64,000 bases of DNA from Bauldia litoralis (GTDB lineage Bacteria > Pseudomonadota > Alphaproteobacteria > Rhizobiales > Kaistiaceae): NCBI RefSeq assembly GCF_900104485.1, contig NZ_FMXQ01000005.1, positions 248,001 through 312,000 of the forward strand, written 5' to 3'. Within the stretch, counting starts at the first letter, position 1, and the number at the start of each line of letters is the position of its first letter. The position numbers were made by a program, and so were the translations under genes. This document shows positions 9,074 through 17,619 of the stretch, one piece after another. Below the pieces are notes generated by a model. The model saw only the letters and a program-made list of their open reading frames with translations. It had not been told where the DNA came from and did no database searches.

Positions 9074-10202
9074 GGCGACCCTGCCGCCAGACGGCGCGGA
9101 CCACGGGATGATCGCCATCGACACGGACCTGGACGAGATCGGCCCGCCGGCCCGCCTCGATCGCGCCGCGATCGGTGAAGCCGGCCGCCTCGGCCGGATT
9201 GCGGGAGACCAGCGCCACCGCCGCCGGCAGCGTGACGTCGTCGACCGTCTCGGCCATGACGAAGATCGAATGAAGCAGGCTGAAGGGGAAATAGTCGGAC
9301 GACAGCACGTCGAGCATCCCGGCCCTGGCGAGATCGCCAGCGGCGATGTTGCCGGAATGGGAGCCGCCGCGGACGATGTTGGGGGCGCCCATCAGCACCT
9401 TGAGGCCGGCCGCGCGGGAGGCAGCCGCGGCTTCCATGGTGGTCGGGAATTCGGCCAGCGCGACGCCATAGTCGGCCGCCTCGGCGACATGGGCCTCGGT
9501 GGCGTCGTCGTGGCTGGCAAGCACGATGCCTTTCTCCCGGCACATCCCGGCGATCGCCTTGCGGTGGACGTCGGAGAGATCACCGGCGCGGGCCTGGCGG
9601 CTGGCGACGAAGCGCTCGAACTCGGAGTCCGACATGCCGGTCTTGCCCTGGTAGTAGGTGCGGTAGGTGTCCATGCTGGTGAACTGGCGCTGGCCGGGGG
9701 TGTGGTCCATCAGCGAGGCGAGCCGGACCAGCGGCTCGTCGGCGAACATGGCGAAGCCTTCCAGCACGTCCGGGGCGCAGACCTCGCAGCGCAGGTGGAT
9801 GTAGTGGTCGGCGCGCAGGCTGCCGCGCTCCTGGCCGGAGGCGATGGCATCGCCGAGGATCTTCATGTCCTCGGCCGTCAGTTGCGAATCCTCGTCCATG
9901 CCGATGCGCAGCGCGTCGAGCACCGTGGTGATGCCGGAGGAGGCGATCTGGGCATCATGGGCATGGGCGGCGGCCGACGGGTTCCACCGCACCTTGGGGC
10001 GCGGCGCGTAATGGCCCTCGATATGGTCGGTATGCAGTTCGACGAGGCCCGGCAGCAGCCAATCGCCTTCGAGATCGATGCCTGCGACGCCGATTCCGGC
10101 ATCGGCGATTTCCGCGATCATGCCGTCGCGGACGACGACGTCGCCGTCGTGGATCGTTTCGGGCAGAACCACCCGGCCATTCCTAAAGATCGTCTCGGTC
10201 AT
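9063..10202 (-). CDS. phnM: Alpha-D-ribose 1-methylphosphonate 5-triphosphate diphosphatase PhnM
   Basis: A 379-residue amidohydrolase-fold enzyme. The PhnM metal motif ELHTDHIEGHY is seen, with later metal-binding stretches LASHDDATEAHV and VLSSDYFPFSLL. It removes pyrophosphate from alpha-ribosyl methylphosphonate triphosphate, the intermediate before C-P lyase. The ATG overlaps the DUF1045 stop by 4 nt and its own stop overlaps phnN, so the three genes are tightly coupled. The core C-P lyase genes phnGHIJKL are absent from this window and must be elsewhere if the pathway works. Confidence 0.93.
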   Translation of the reverse strand: MTETIFRNGRVVLPETIHDGDVVVRDGMIAEIADAGIGVAGIDLEGDWLLPGLVELHTDHIEGHYAPRPKVRWNPSAAAHAHDAQIASSGITTVLDALRIGMDEDSQLTAEDMKILGDAIASGQERGSLRADHYIHLRCEVCAPDVLEGFAMFADEPLVRLASLMDHTPGQRQFTSMDTYRTYYQGKTGMSDSEFERFVASRQARAGDLSDVHRKAIAGMCREKGIVLASHDDATEAHVAEAADYGVALAEFPTTMEAAAASRAAGLKVLMGAPNIVRGGSHSGNIAAGDLARAGMLDVLSSDYFPFSLLHSIFVMAETVDDVTLPAAVALVSRNPAEAAGFTDRGAIEAGRRADLVQVRVDGDHPVVRAVWRQGRRVA

Positions 10203-10909
10203 ACCTGTTCCACGCTATGCGCCAGCGGCGGGAGGGCCTGCTGGCAATCGACAACAAAATCGGACGGCGGCGACGGCTCGCGAAACAGCGACAGGGCGTC
10301 GATGGCAAGCGGCTGGTCGATAAAGGAGGCGAAGCGCTGGCGCAACACCGTGGCCATGGCGGCGCGTCGCTCGGGCGGGACGCGGCCGGTCAGGGTCATG
10401 TGAAACTGGAAGTCGCTGAAGACGTAGGGATAGCCCCAGTCGGCGAGATTGGCGCGCTGGCTTTCGCTCAGCGCGTCCGGCCGGCGGCGGGCGATCTCCG
10501 CCTCGGAGGCCGGCGCGCGGAAGGGCTCGAAGGCGCGGACGACATCGGCGGCCAGCGCGTCGACCTCGCCGGTCTCGCCGCCGATGGTCAGGGCGAAGAA
10601 GGAGCCGAGGGCGGTGAGTTCCAGAGCCGGAATGCGAATCGCCGGCCGTCCGGCGCAGAACCCGGCGAGCGCCTCGCGGACGTCGTCGGCCATATGGCCT
10701 TCGGCGATGCGGAAGGGCGGCTTGAGGGTGGCGTGAAAGCCGTAGCGGCGCGGGTCGGCGGTCAGCGCGTCGATTTCCGCCGTTTCGAAGCCGGCTACAG
10801 GCGCGCGCTCACGCGATTCGCCGGTAAAGGCGTCGCGGCCCAGCCAGTCGGCGGCAGCGATGGAGAGCGGATGATCCCGGGGGGGCGTGAAGAAGACGGC
10901 AAGGCGCAT
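10199..10909 (-). CDS. DUF1045 phosphonate-associated protein (2H phosphoesterase-like)
   Basis: A 236-residue protein of the DUF1045 family that is repeatedly encoded next to phn genes. Two HxT motifs, FHATLKPPF and FHMTLTG, mark it as a 2H phosphoesterase fold (related to cyclic phosphodiesterases and 2'-5' RNA ligases). A plausible role is hydrolysis of the ribose cyclic phosphate produced by C-P lyase, but this is inference. The start has AGAGG at proper spacing. It is the first gene of the phn unit. Confidence 0.85.
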   Translation of the reverse strand: MRLAVFFTPPRDHPLSIAAADWLGRDAFTGESRERAPVAGFETAEIDALTADPRRYGFHATLKPPFRIAEGHMADDVREALAGFCAGRPAIRIPALELTALGSFFALTIGGETGEVDALAADVVRAFEPFRAPASEAEIARRRPDALSESQRANLADWGYPYVFSDFQFHMTLTGRVPPERRAAMATVLRQRFASFIDQPLAIDALSLFREPSPPSDFVVDCQQALPPLAHSVEQV

Positions 10910-11019
10910 GGCAGCCTCTTATCATGAGACTGCGAAGATGTGACGACAGTCGCCTTGTCGCAAGGACGGCCCGGCCAACCGGGCGCGCCAGCAACCCGGA
11001 TGGCCGGACCGGGCTCCGG

Positions 11020-11898
11020 TCAGGCGCCGAAGCGCGGCTCCGGAATGCCCTTGATGCCCAGATCGTGGATGGCGAAGAGGCTGCCGCGCTGCACGCCGTC
11101 GTCGGGGAAGCGCGGCAGCGGCGGCTTGGCCATCGAGGTGACGTAGAGGATGTCGAGATTCGGGCCGCCGAAGTTGACGCTGGTCACCTTCTTCACCGGC
11201 ATGTCGATGACCCGGTCGACCGTGCCGTCCGGCGCGTAGCGGTAGAGCTTGGCGACGTAGACGCCGGCGCTCCACACATACCCCTCGCTGTCCACGGTCG
11301 CGCCATCGGCGGCGCCGCCTTGTGACGTGTCGACCTTGGTGAAGGTCCGGCGGTTCGACACCGTGCCGGTGTCGAGGTCGTAGTCATAGGCCCAGATCTC
11401 GCCGGACCATGAGTCGGCGAAATAGAAGATCTTGCCGTCAGGGCTCCAGCATGGGCCGTTGGAGACGATGATGCCGTCGTCGATCTTGTGGACCGACATG
11501 TCCGGGTCGAGGCGGTAGAGCGCCCCGTTCGGTCCGGACTCCTGGGTGTCCATCGAGCCGGCGATGAAGCGGCCGCGCTTGTCGACCTTGCCGTCGTTGA
11601 GACGGTTGGCGTCCTTGCCGGCCTCGGGATCGTGGATCAGTTCGACATCACCGGTCTTGAAGTCGAGGGTGTGGAAACCGTTTTCGAGGGAGCAGATGGC
11701 GCCGTTGCCGTCCTTGCGGATGGCGATCGAGCCGATCTTGCCGGGCACGTCCCAGGCGCGGACCTCGCGGCCGTCATGGGTGCAGCGGAAAACCCGGCCG
11801 TCGAAGGAATCGATCCAGTAGAAGCGCTGCTGCTCCACATCCCACAGGGGGCCCTCGCCCAGGGTCGTCTTGACGTCGACCAGAACCTCGATCCGCAT
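11020..11898 (-). CDS. SMP-30/gluconolactonase-family lactonase (tandem copy 1)
   Basis: A 292-residue six-bladed beta-propeller lactonase. Family markers are LGEGPLWD with the metal-binding Glu near residue 15, SNGPCWSPDGKIFYFADS in the middle and GATVDSEGYVW near the C-terminal third. These enzymes hydrolyse sugar lactones to aldonic acids with a divalent metal. It is the last gene of a long minus-strand operon and a paralogue of the gene just upstream, with matching order of all motifs. A GGAGGGAG ribosome-binding site precedes the ATG. Lactone specificity is unknown. Confidence 0.9.
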   Translation of the reverse strand: MRIEVLVDVKTTLGEGPLWDVEQQRFYWIDSFDGRVFRCTHDGREVRAWDVPGKIGSIAIRKDGNGAICSLENGFHTLDFKTGDVELIHDPEAGKDANRLNDGKVDKRGRFIAGSMDTQESGPNGALYRLDPDMSVHKIDDGIIVSNGPCWSPDGKIFYFADSWSGEIWAYDYDLDTGTVSNRRTFTKVDTSQGGAADGATVDSEGYVWSAGVYVAKLYRYAPDGTVDRVIDMPVKKVTSVNFGGPNLDILYVTSMAKPPLPRFPDDGVQRGSLFAIHDLGIKGIPEPRFGA

Positions 11899-11933
11899 TG
11901 TCGTTTCTCCCTCCGGAAATCTTTTCGGTGTGT

Positions 11934-12806
11934 TCAGCCGGCGAAGCGCGGCTCGGGCAGGCCGCGCACGCCCAGCCCGTGGATGGCGAAGAGGCAGCCC
12001 GCCTCGCGCTCGCGGTGATACTCATTGCCCATCGGCCGGGCCATCGACGTGACATAGACGATGTCGAGATCGGGGCCGCCGAAGATCATGCTGGTGGTCG
12101 ACTGCACCGGCAGGCCGACGATGCGATCGACAACGCCCTCGGGATCGAAGCGGATAAGCCGGCCGGAATAGACCTCGACGCTCCAGACATAGCCTTCCGC
12201 GTCGACGGTGGCGCCATCGGGATAGCCGCGCAGCTTGTCGAAAGTGGTGAAGATGCGCCGCGAGCGGACGTCGCCGGTGTCGGTGTCGTAGTCATAGGCG
12301 TAGATGACGTTGCGCGACGTGTCGGCGAAATAGAAGGTCTTGCCGTCGGGGCTCCAGCAGGGACCGTTGGAGCAGATGATGTCGGTGTCGAGGGTGTGCA
12401 GCGACAGGTCGGGGTCGAGGCGGAAGAGCTTGCCGACGCCGTCGCGCTCCTCGTAGTCCATCGAGCCGGCGACGAAGCGGCCCTGTCGGTCGACCTTGCC
12501 GTCGTTGAGGCGCGGGCGGAGTTCGCCGGGCTGGGTCTCGTTGATCCGGGTCACTTCGCCCGAGGCGAAATCGAGGAAATGGAAGCCGCTGCGCAGCGAC
12601 ACGACAGCGCCGCCCTCTTTTCGCAACGCCATCGAGCCGATCGGCTCCGGCACACTCCAGTGCTTCACGTCGCGGCCTTGGGCATCGCAGGAGTGGACGG
12701 CGGGACCGTAGGAGTCGATCCAGTAGAGCCGCTGCTCCTCGACATCCCAGAGCGGACCTTCGCCAAGACGGTCCTTGTCCTCGATCAGGACTTCGATCTT
12801 CAGCAT
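11934..12806 (-). CDS. SMP-30/gluconolactonase-family lactonase (tandem copy 2)
   Basis: A 290-residue paralogue of the downstream neighbour, beginning MLKIEVLIEDKDRLGEGPLWD and carrying CSNGPCWSPDGKTFYFADTS and GATVDAEGYVW. Both genes end in an almost identical GLPEPRF/GIPEPRF tail, indicating tandem duplication followed by divergence. It lies 12 bp after the beta-keto acid cleavage enzyme gene with its own GGGGAGG ribosome-binding site. Two lactonases in one operon suggest two lactone forms or two substrates. Confidence 0.9.
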   Translation of the reverse strand: MLKIEVLIEDKDRLGEGPLWDVEEQRLYWIDSYGPAVHSCDAQGRDVKHWSVPEPIGSMALRKEGGAVVSLRSGFHFLDFASGEVTRINETQPGELRPRLNDGKVDRQGRFVAGSMDYEERDGVGKLFRLDPDLSLHTLDTDIICSNGPCWSPDGKTFYFADTSRNVIYAYDYDTDTGDVRSRRIFTTFDKLRGYPDGATVDAEGYVWSVEVYSGRLIRFDPEGVVDRIVGLPVQSTTSMIFGGPDLDIVYVTSMARPMGNEYHREREAGCLFAIHGLGVRGLPEPRFAG

Positions 12807-12818
12807 AAGTGCCTCCCC

Positions 12819-13751
12819 CTAGAACGCGACCTTGTCGCCGCCCTTGAGGCTCAGGATGGCGCGGGCTTCGTCGGGGGTGGCGACCTGCATGCCGAGGCCT
12901 TCGATCAGCTTGCGGGCGAGCTTGACCTGATCGGCGTTCGACGTGGCGAGCTTGCCCTTGCCGGCCCACAGGCTGTCCTCGAGGCCGACGCGGATGTTGC
13001 CGCCAAGCGCCGCGGCCTGGGCGGCGACGCGCAGTTGCGCGGCGCCGGCGCCGAGCACCGACCAGCGGTACTGGTCGCCGAACAACCGGTCGGCGGTCCG
13101 CTTCATGTGGGCAACGTCTTCCGGGTGGCTTCCGATGCCGCCGAGCAGGCCGAAGACCGACTGGACGAAGAAGGGCGGCTTGACCAGGCCGCGCTCGGCG
13201 AAGTGGTTCAGGTTGTAGAGATGGGAGATGTCGTAGCACTCGAATTCGAAGCGCGTATCGTTGTCGTAGCAGGTCTCGAGGATGTACTGGATATCCTTGA
13301 AACTGTTACGGAAAACGAGATCGCGCGTCGCTTCGAGATGGGTCTTCTCCCAGTCGAACTTGAACTCCTTGTACTTGTCGAGGAGGTGGTAGAGGCCGAA
13401 GTTCATCGAGCCCATGTTGAGCGAAGCGACTTCCGGCTTGAACTGCGCGGCGGGCAGGACCCGCTCCTCGACCCGCATGTAAGGGCTGCCGCCGGTGGTG
13501 ATGTTGATCGCCGCGTTGGTGCCCTGCTTGATGCGCGGCAGAAACTTGGCGAAGGCCTCCGGCGTCTGGTCGGGCTGGCCGGTCTCGGGGTTGCGGGCGT
13601 GGAGGTGGAGGATCGCGGCGCCCGCCTCGGCCGCGGCGATCGCCTCATGGGTGATCTGGTCCGGGGTAATCGGCAGATGCGGCGACATCGTCGGCGTATG
13701 AATCGCACCCGTCACGGCGCATGTGATGATGACCTTGCCATCGACTGCCAT
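12819..13751 (-). CDS. Beta-keto acid cleavage enzyme (BKACE, 3-keto-5-aminohexanoate cleavage protein family)
   Basis: A 310-residue TIM-barrel enzyme. The metal-binding H49/H51 lie in ILHLHARNPETG, with GSMNFG and a conserved glutamate in VGLEDSLWAG further on. The family splits a beta-keto acid with acetyl-CoA to give acetoacetate and a CoA ester. The ATG at 13751 has CAGGAG eight bases upstream; an in-frame upstream start would run into the neighbouring gene. It lies 14 bp from a 3-hydroxyacid dehydrogenase gene that could supply the keto acid, and next to sugar lactonases. This suggests a sugar-derived 3-oxo acid rather than a lysine intermediate. Confidence 0.88.
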   Translation of the reverse strand: MAVDGKVIITCAVTGAIHTPTMSPHLPITPDQITHEAIAAAEAGAAILHLHARNPETGQPDQTPEAFAKFLPRIKQGTNAAINITTGGSPYMRVEERVLPAAQFKPEVASLNMGSMNFGLYHLLDKYKEFKFDWEKTHLEATRDLVFRNSFKDIQYILETCYDNDTRFEFECYDISHLYNLNHFAERGLVKPPFFVQSVFGLLGGIGSHPEDVAHMKRTADRLFGDQYRWSVLGAGAAQLRVAAQAAALGGNIRVGLEDSLWAGKGKLATSNADQVKLARKLIEGLGMQVATPDEARAILSLKGGDKVAF

Positions 13752-13765
13752 TCTTCTGCTCCTGG

Positions 13766-14713
13766 TTACTCGACTATGTCTTTTGCGGCGCGGCGCTTGT
13801 GGGCGGCGAGCGCCATCAGCCGCCGGTCGCGCCATGCCTGGTGCCTCACCAGGTCGGACTCGGGCAGCTTCTCGCGACGGTCGCGCTCGATGACGTCCAT
13901 CACCGGGCCGGCCCAGTCGACGCGGCGCTGCATCTGCTTGAAGAGGTTCTCGTAGAGCCCCTGATACTTGATCGCGTAATCGCGGACGCCGCCCGGCGCG
14001 TTGAGGTCGATGGTCTCGAACGGTCCCATGAAGGACCAGCGCAAGGCCAGCCCGTCGCGGATGCCGATATCGACATCTTCTATGGACGCATAGCCATCGG
14101 CGACGAGGCGGAACGCCTCCTCGAGCAGCGCGCCCTGCATGCGATTCATGATGAAGCCGTCGAGTTCGCGCTTCATCATGATCGGCGACTGGCCGCAGGC
14201 GACCAGAAGCGTGCGGACCCGCTCCAGCACCTCCGGCGACGTCCAGGGCGCCGGCACCACCTCGGCGGCGGGAATGAGGTAGGGCGGATTGATCGGGTGG
14301 ATGACGAGGCAGCGGCTGCAGCCGGCGAGTTCCTCAGTGAATGCGGACGGCAGGATGGCGGAAGACGACGAGGCGATGACCGCGTCGGCCGGCGTGGCGG
14401 CATCGAGCCGGGCGAAGATGTCCTTCTTCATCTCCAGCCGTTCGGGCGTGTTCTCCTGGACGTGGGAGACGCCGTCGAGCGCCGCGTCGAAATCGTCCTC
14501 GACCCGGATCGCGGCGATCATCGCCTCGGGGTCGCGGCCCATCAGGAGGTCGTTGGTCTTCAGGTCCGGCAGGACGCCGCGGATGAAGTCGATGGCGCGA
14601 TGCGGGGCCTGCTTGTCGTTGTCCCACAGCGCGATGTCATGGCCGGCGCGGGCGAAGGTGATCGCCCATGCCCGGCCGATGAAACCGGAGCCGATGATCG
14701 CAATTTTCGCCAT
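13766..14713 (-). CDS. 3-hydroxyacyl-CoA dehydrogenase-fold 3-hydroxyacid dehydrogenase (L-gulonate/carnitine dehydrogenase-like)
   Basis: A 315-residue single-domain-pair dehydrogenase. It has an N-terminal NAD-binding GSGFIG motif, the NPPYLIPAAEVVP segment (catalytic His in VIHPINPPY), SxS substrate contacts in IASSSSAILPS, and a C-terminal helical dimerisation domain (FIMNRMQGALLEEAF). It resembles lambda-crystallin/L-gulonate 3-dehydrogenase and L-carnitine dehydrogenase more than fatty-acid enzymes. It would oxidise a 3-hydroxy acid to a 3-oxo acid, the substrate class of the adjacent BKACE. Its ATG follows directly on the stop of the SDR gene. Confidence 0.85.
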   Translation of the reverse strand: MAKIAIIGSGFIGRAWAITFARAGHDIALWDNDKQAPHRAIDFIRGVLPDLKTNDLLMGRDPEAMIAAIRVEDDFDAALDGVSHVQENTPERLEMKKDIFARLDAATPADAVIASSSSAILPSAFTEELAGCSRCLVIHPINPPYLIPAAEVVPAPWTSPEVLERVRTLLVACGQSPIMMKRELDGFIMNRMQGALLEEAFRLVADGYASIEDVDIGIRDGLALRWSFMGPFETIDLNAPGGVRDYAIKYQGLYENLFKQMQRRVDWAGPVMDVIERDRREKLPESDLVRHQAWRDRRLMALAAHKRRAAKDIVE

Positions 14714-15514
14714 CTACAGGGCCTCCACATTGGCATCGACGCCGAGCGACTGGCCGGAAACGTTGGCGCCGGCATTCGACAGCAGGAAGGCGATCATCGC
14801 CCCGACGTCGTCGGGGCTGACCATGCGCCGCAGCGAGACATTCGACAGGTATTGCGTTTCCATCTCCTCGTAGGAAACGCCGACCTGCGCGGCGCGGTCG
14901 CGGATGACGCCGGTCATTCGCGGCCCTTCCACGATTCCGGGCAGGATGGCGTTTACCCGGATGTTGTCGGGGCCGAGTTCCTTGGCGAGGCTCTGGGTGA
15001 AGCCGATGACGCCCCATTTGGCCGATGAGTAAGGCGTGCGGAACGCATAGCCGTAGCGACCGGCGGCCGAGGACATGTTGACCACCGAACCGCCGCCGGC
15101 GCTCTTCAGCATCGGCACGGCGCGGCGGGCGCAGAGGAACTGGCCGGTCAGGCAGACGTCGATGGTGCGCCGCCAGTCGGCCGGATCGATGGCATCGACG
15201 CCACCGGTCGGGCCGGCGATGCCGGCATTGTTGATCAGCGCGTCGAGCCCTCCGAGCTTTTCGGCCGCGGCGTCGAACATCCGGTCGACGTCGCCCTCGT
15301 CCGAGACATCGGCCTTGATCCGGCCGGCGTCTGGAAACTCCTCGCCAAAGGCAGCCAGCGCGTCGTCGGCGACGTCGCAAATGAAAAGGCTTGCGCCGTG
15401 GGCCGCCAGCCGCCTGGCGATCGCCAGACCAATGCCGCCGGCACCCGCGGTGATCAGGACGCGCTGGCCGGCGATCCCCGCCGCCAGATCGTTGCTTGCC
15501 GCCTGTTCAGCCAT
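14714..15514 (-). CDS. SDR-family NAD(P)-dependent oxidoreductase
   Basis: A 266-residue classical short-chain dehydrogenase. It has the cofactor motif TAGAGGIGLA, NNAG in the fourth strand, catalytic S in MSSAAGRYG and YSSAK as the Tyr-Lys pair, and a PGIVEGPR loop. It probably oxidises a sugar or polyol hydroxyl. Its place between the ABC transporter and the lactonase/dehydrogenase genes suits a first oxidation step giving a lactone. The stop TAG abuts the next ATG without a gap. Confidence 0.88.
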   Translation of the reverse strand: MAEQAASNDLAAGIAGQRVLITAGAGGIGLAIARRLAAHGASLFICDVADDALAAFGEEFPDAGRIKADVSDEGDVDRMFDAAAEKLGGLDALINNAGIAGPTGGVDAIDPADWRRTIDVCLTGQFLCARRAVPMLKSAGGGSVVNMSSAAGRYGYAFRTPYSSAKWGVIGFTQSLAKELGPDNIRVNAILPGIVEGPRMTGVIRDRAAQVGVSYEEMETQYLSNVSLRRMVSPDDVGAMIAFLLSNAGANVSGQSLGVDANVEAL

Positions 15515-15531
15515 GTCTTCCCATCCTCATG

Positions 15532-17619
15532 TCAACTCAACTCACGCCGGTCGCGAAGCGCGATCACCGCTCCGAGAACGACGACGCCATAGATGATCGC
15601 CCGCGTGGCGTAGGGCAGCGTCGTGCCGGCCAGCAAGGTTTGCAGGGCGGTCAACAGCAGGACGCCACCGAGCATGCCGAGATAGTGGCCGCGACCGCCG
15701 GTAATCAGCGCGCCACCGACAACCACGACGGCGATCGATGGCAGGAGGTAATCGTCGCCCATGCCGAGGCTGGCCTGGCCCGAGAAGCCGGTGAGCAGGA
15801 TGCCGACCAACGCGGCACAGACGGCCGACAGGACGTAGACGCCGACCAGCGTGCGGCCGACCGCGATGCCCGACAACTGCGCGACGCGGAGGCCGTTGCC
15901 GATGCCATAGACCCGCCGGCCGAAGGAGGTGCGCGACAGGAAGATCACCGAGAAGATGACGAAGAGGACCATGAAATAGACGACCGGCGTGATGCCTAGG
16001 ACCTTGGCGGTCATGAACCAGCGCAGCAGCGGCGAAGAGAAGCCGGCCGGCGTGCCGCCGGAATAGATCAACGCCGCGCCCTGCAGCATGCCATTGGTGG
16101 CCAGCGTCACGACGATCGGCGACAGGCCGAGCCAGACGATGCCGAGGCCATTGACCAGGCCGATCCCGACAGCGACGAGCAGCACGACGGGCAGCGCATA
16201 GACCAGCGCCGCATCCGAGCCCTGGACCATGCCGGCGAGCAGGATGCCGCAGAAGCCGATGGTCCATGGCACCGAAAGGTCGAGGCCGCCGGTGAGGATG
16301 ACGGTCCCCTGCCCCAGCGCCAGGATGGCAAGGAAGCTCGACAGGACAACGATCGAGTTCCAGTAGGTCCAGTTGAGGATGGCGTTGCCGAGCCAGACCT
16401 GGGTGACGATGATGACCAGCACCAGCGCGGCATAAGCCGGCAGCGCAAAGCGCAGCGTCTCGCCGTGGCGGCTCCAGAGCGACGGCATCGCCTGGGTTCG
16501 CGACTCGGGCCGCGCGACATCGGTCATCGCCAGCCGCCGGTCGCCACCGCCGATCTGCGACGGAAGCGTCCCGGCCCGCCAGGCGCCGAAGCGGGTCCAA
16601 GCGCCGCGGATCTGGTGGGCCAGGGTGGAACCCCGGGAGATCGAGCCGGCGAGAACCGCAAGCAGCAGGATCAGACCTTCGGCGATCGTCGAGTAATAGG
16701 CCGAGACGTTGAGCACCAGCAGGATATTGACGACGATCATCAGGATATAGGCGCCGAAGATCGAGCCGATCGGACCGCCACGACCACCGCCGAGGCGGGT
16801 GCCGCCGACCACGACCGCGGCGAAGATCGACAGGAGCAGCGGGTTGCCGACCAGCGGATCGCCCGAGCCGGTCTGGGCGCTGATGAAGACGCCGCCGAGG
16901 CCGTAGAAGCCGCCAGCGACGACATAGACGGCGAAGCGGGTCCAGTCGACGCGCAGGCCGGCGGCCGCCGCCGCATTCGGATCGCTGCCGACGGCATAAA
17001 GGGCGGTGCCGAAACGGGTTCGCTTCAGCCACATCCAGAACAGGCCGACGGCGAAGAGCAGCGCAATCGGCATCGGGATCCAGCCGGGCACCAGGTCGCC
17101 GAGATAGAAGCCGCCAAGCGACGGCGAGACGAAGCCGCCGGGCTTGTCGAGGATGAGCAGCGTGATGCCCTGGATGATGAACATCGTCGACAACGTGACG
17201 ACGATCGGCTGGAGGCGGACGAAGGCGATGAAGAAGCCGTTGAAAGCGCCTACCAGCATCCCGACGCCGATGCCGACGGCGGTCCACAACACGATGGACG
17301 CCTCGAAATCGGTCGGGTCCATGGTGGTGGCCAGCACGACATTGACCAGCGAAAGCACCGCGCCCGCCGACAGGTCGAAGCCGCCGGAGAGGATGACGAT
17401 GGTCTGGCCGACGGCGGCCAGCGCCAGGGTCGCGCCGCCGCTCGACAGGAAGCTGATGTCGAAATAGCTGAGCGGGCCGGCGCTGATCAGGTCGACGACC
17501 AGCAGCAGGGCGGCGAAGACGACGATGGCGGTCGCCAGCCCGCGGAAGCGATCGAGGCGCAGGTCGAGGCCGCGCCGCCTGGCGGCCGGTTCGGGTGTAT
17601 GAGTCGCCGGGGTGCTCAT
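15532..17619 (-). CDS. Fused double permease of a ribose-type (CUT2) ABC transporter
   Basis: One uninterrupted 695-residue reading frame contains two complete RbsC-like permease domains. The first is residues 1 to about 340 (GQTIVILSGGFDLSAG, FVRLQPIVVTLSTMF, VVVGGTRLGGGRG). The second is about 365 to 695 (GQGTVILTGGLDLSVP, LGLSPIVVTLATNGM, VVVGGALITGGRG). The linker is basic and polar and contains an internal ATG at 16527 where a separate second permease would begin. CUT2 permeases are normally separate ~330-residue proteins that dimerise, so this is a covalent pseudo-heterodimer. The ATG overlaps the ATPase stop by 4 nt. Confidence 0.9.
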   Translation of the reverse strand: MSTPATHTPEPAARRRGLDLRLDRFRGLATAIVVFAALLLVVDLISAGPLSYFDISFLSSGGATLALAAVGQTIVILSGGFDLSAGAVLSLVNVVLATTMDPTDFEASIVLWTAVGIGVGMLVGAFNGFFIAFVRLQPIVVTLSTMFIIQGITLLILDKPGGFVSPSLGGFYLGDLVPGWIPMPIALLFAVGLFWMWLKRTRFGTALYAVGSDPNAAAAAGLRVDWTRFAVYVVAGGFYGLGGVFISAQTGSGDPLVGNPLLLSIFAAVVVGGTRLGGGRGGPIGSIFGAYILMIVVNILLVLNVSAYYSTIAEGLILLLAVLAGSISRGSTLAHQIRGAWTRFGAWRAGTLPSQIGGGDRRLAMTDVARPESRTQAMPSLWSRHGETLRFALPAYAALVLVIIVTQVWLGNAILNWTYWNSIVVLSSFLAILALGQGTVILTGGLDLSVPWTIGFCGILLAGMVQGSDAALVYALPVVLLVAVGIGLVNGLGIVWLGLSPIVVTLATNGMLQGAALIYSGGTPAGFSSPLLRWFMTAKVLGITPVVYFMVLFVIFSVIFLSRTSFGRRVYGIGNGLRVAQLSGIAVGRTLVGVYVLSAVCAALVGILLTGFSGQASLGMGDDYLLPSIAVVVVGGALITGGRGHYLGMLGGVLLLTALQTLLAGTTLPYATRAIIYGVVVLGAVIALRDRRELS

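Noticed and set aside
11898..13955. 685-codon plus-strand frame opposite the lactonase and BKACE genes
   Set aside because: It runs antisense across three real genes and shows no conserved motif.
13766..14713. Fatty-acid beta-oxidation 3-hydroxyacyl-CoA dehydrogenase
   Set aside because: The sequence and the sugar-type neighbours fit gulonate/carnitine-type dehydrogenases better; no thiolase or acyl-CoA genes are adjacent.
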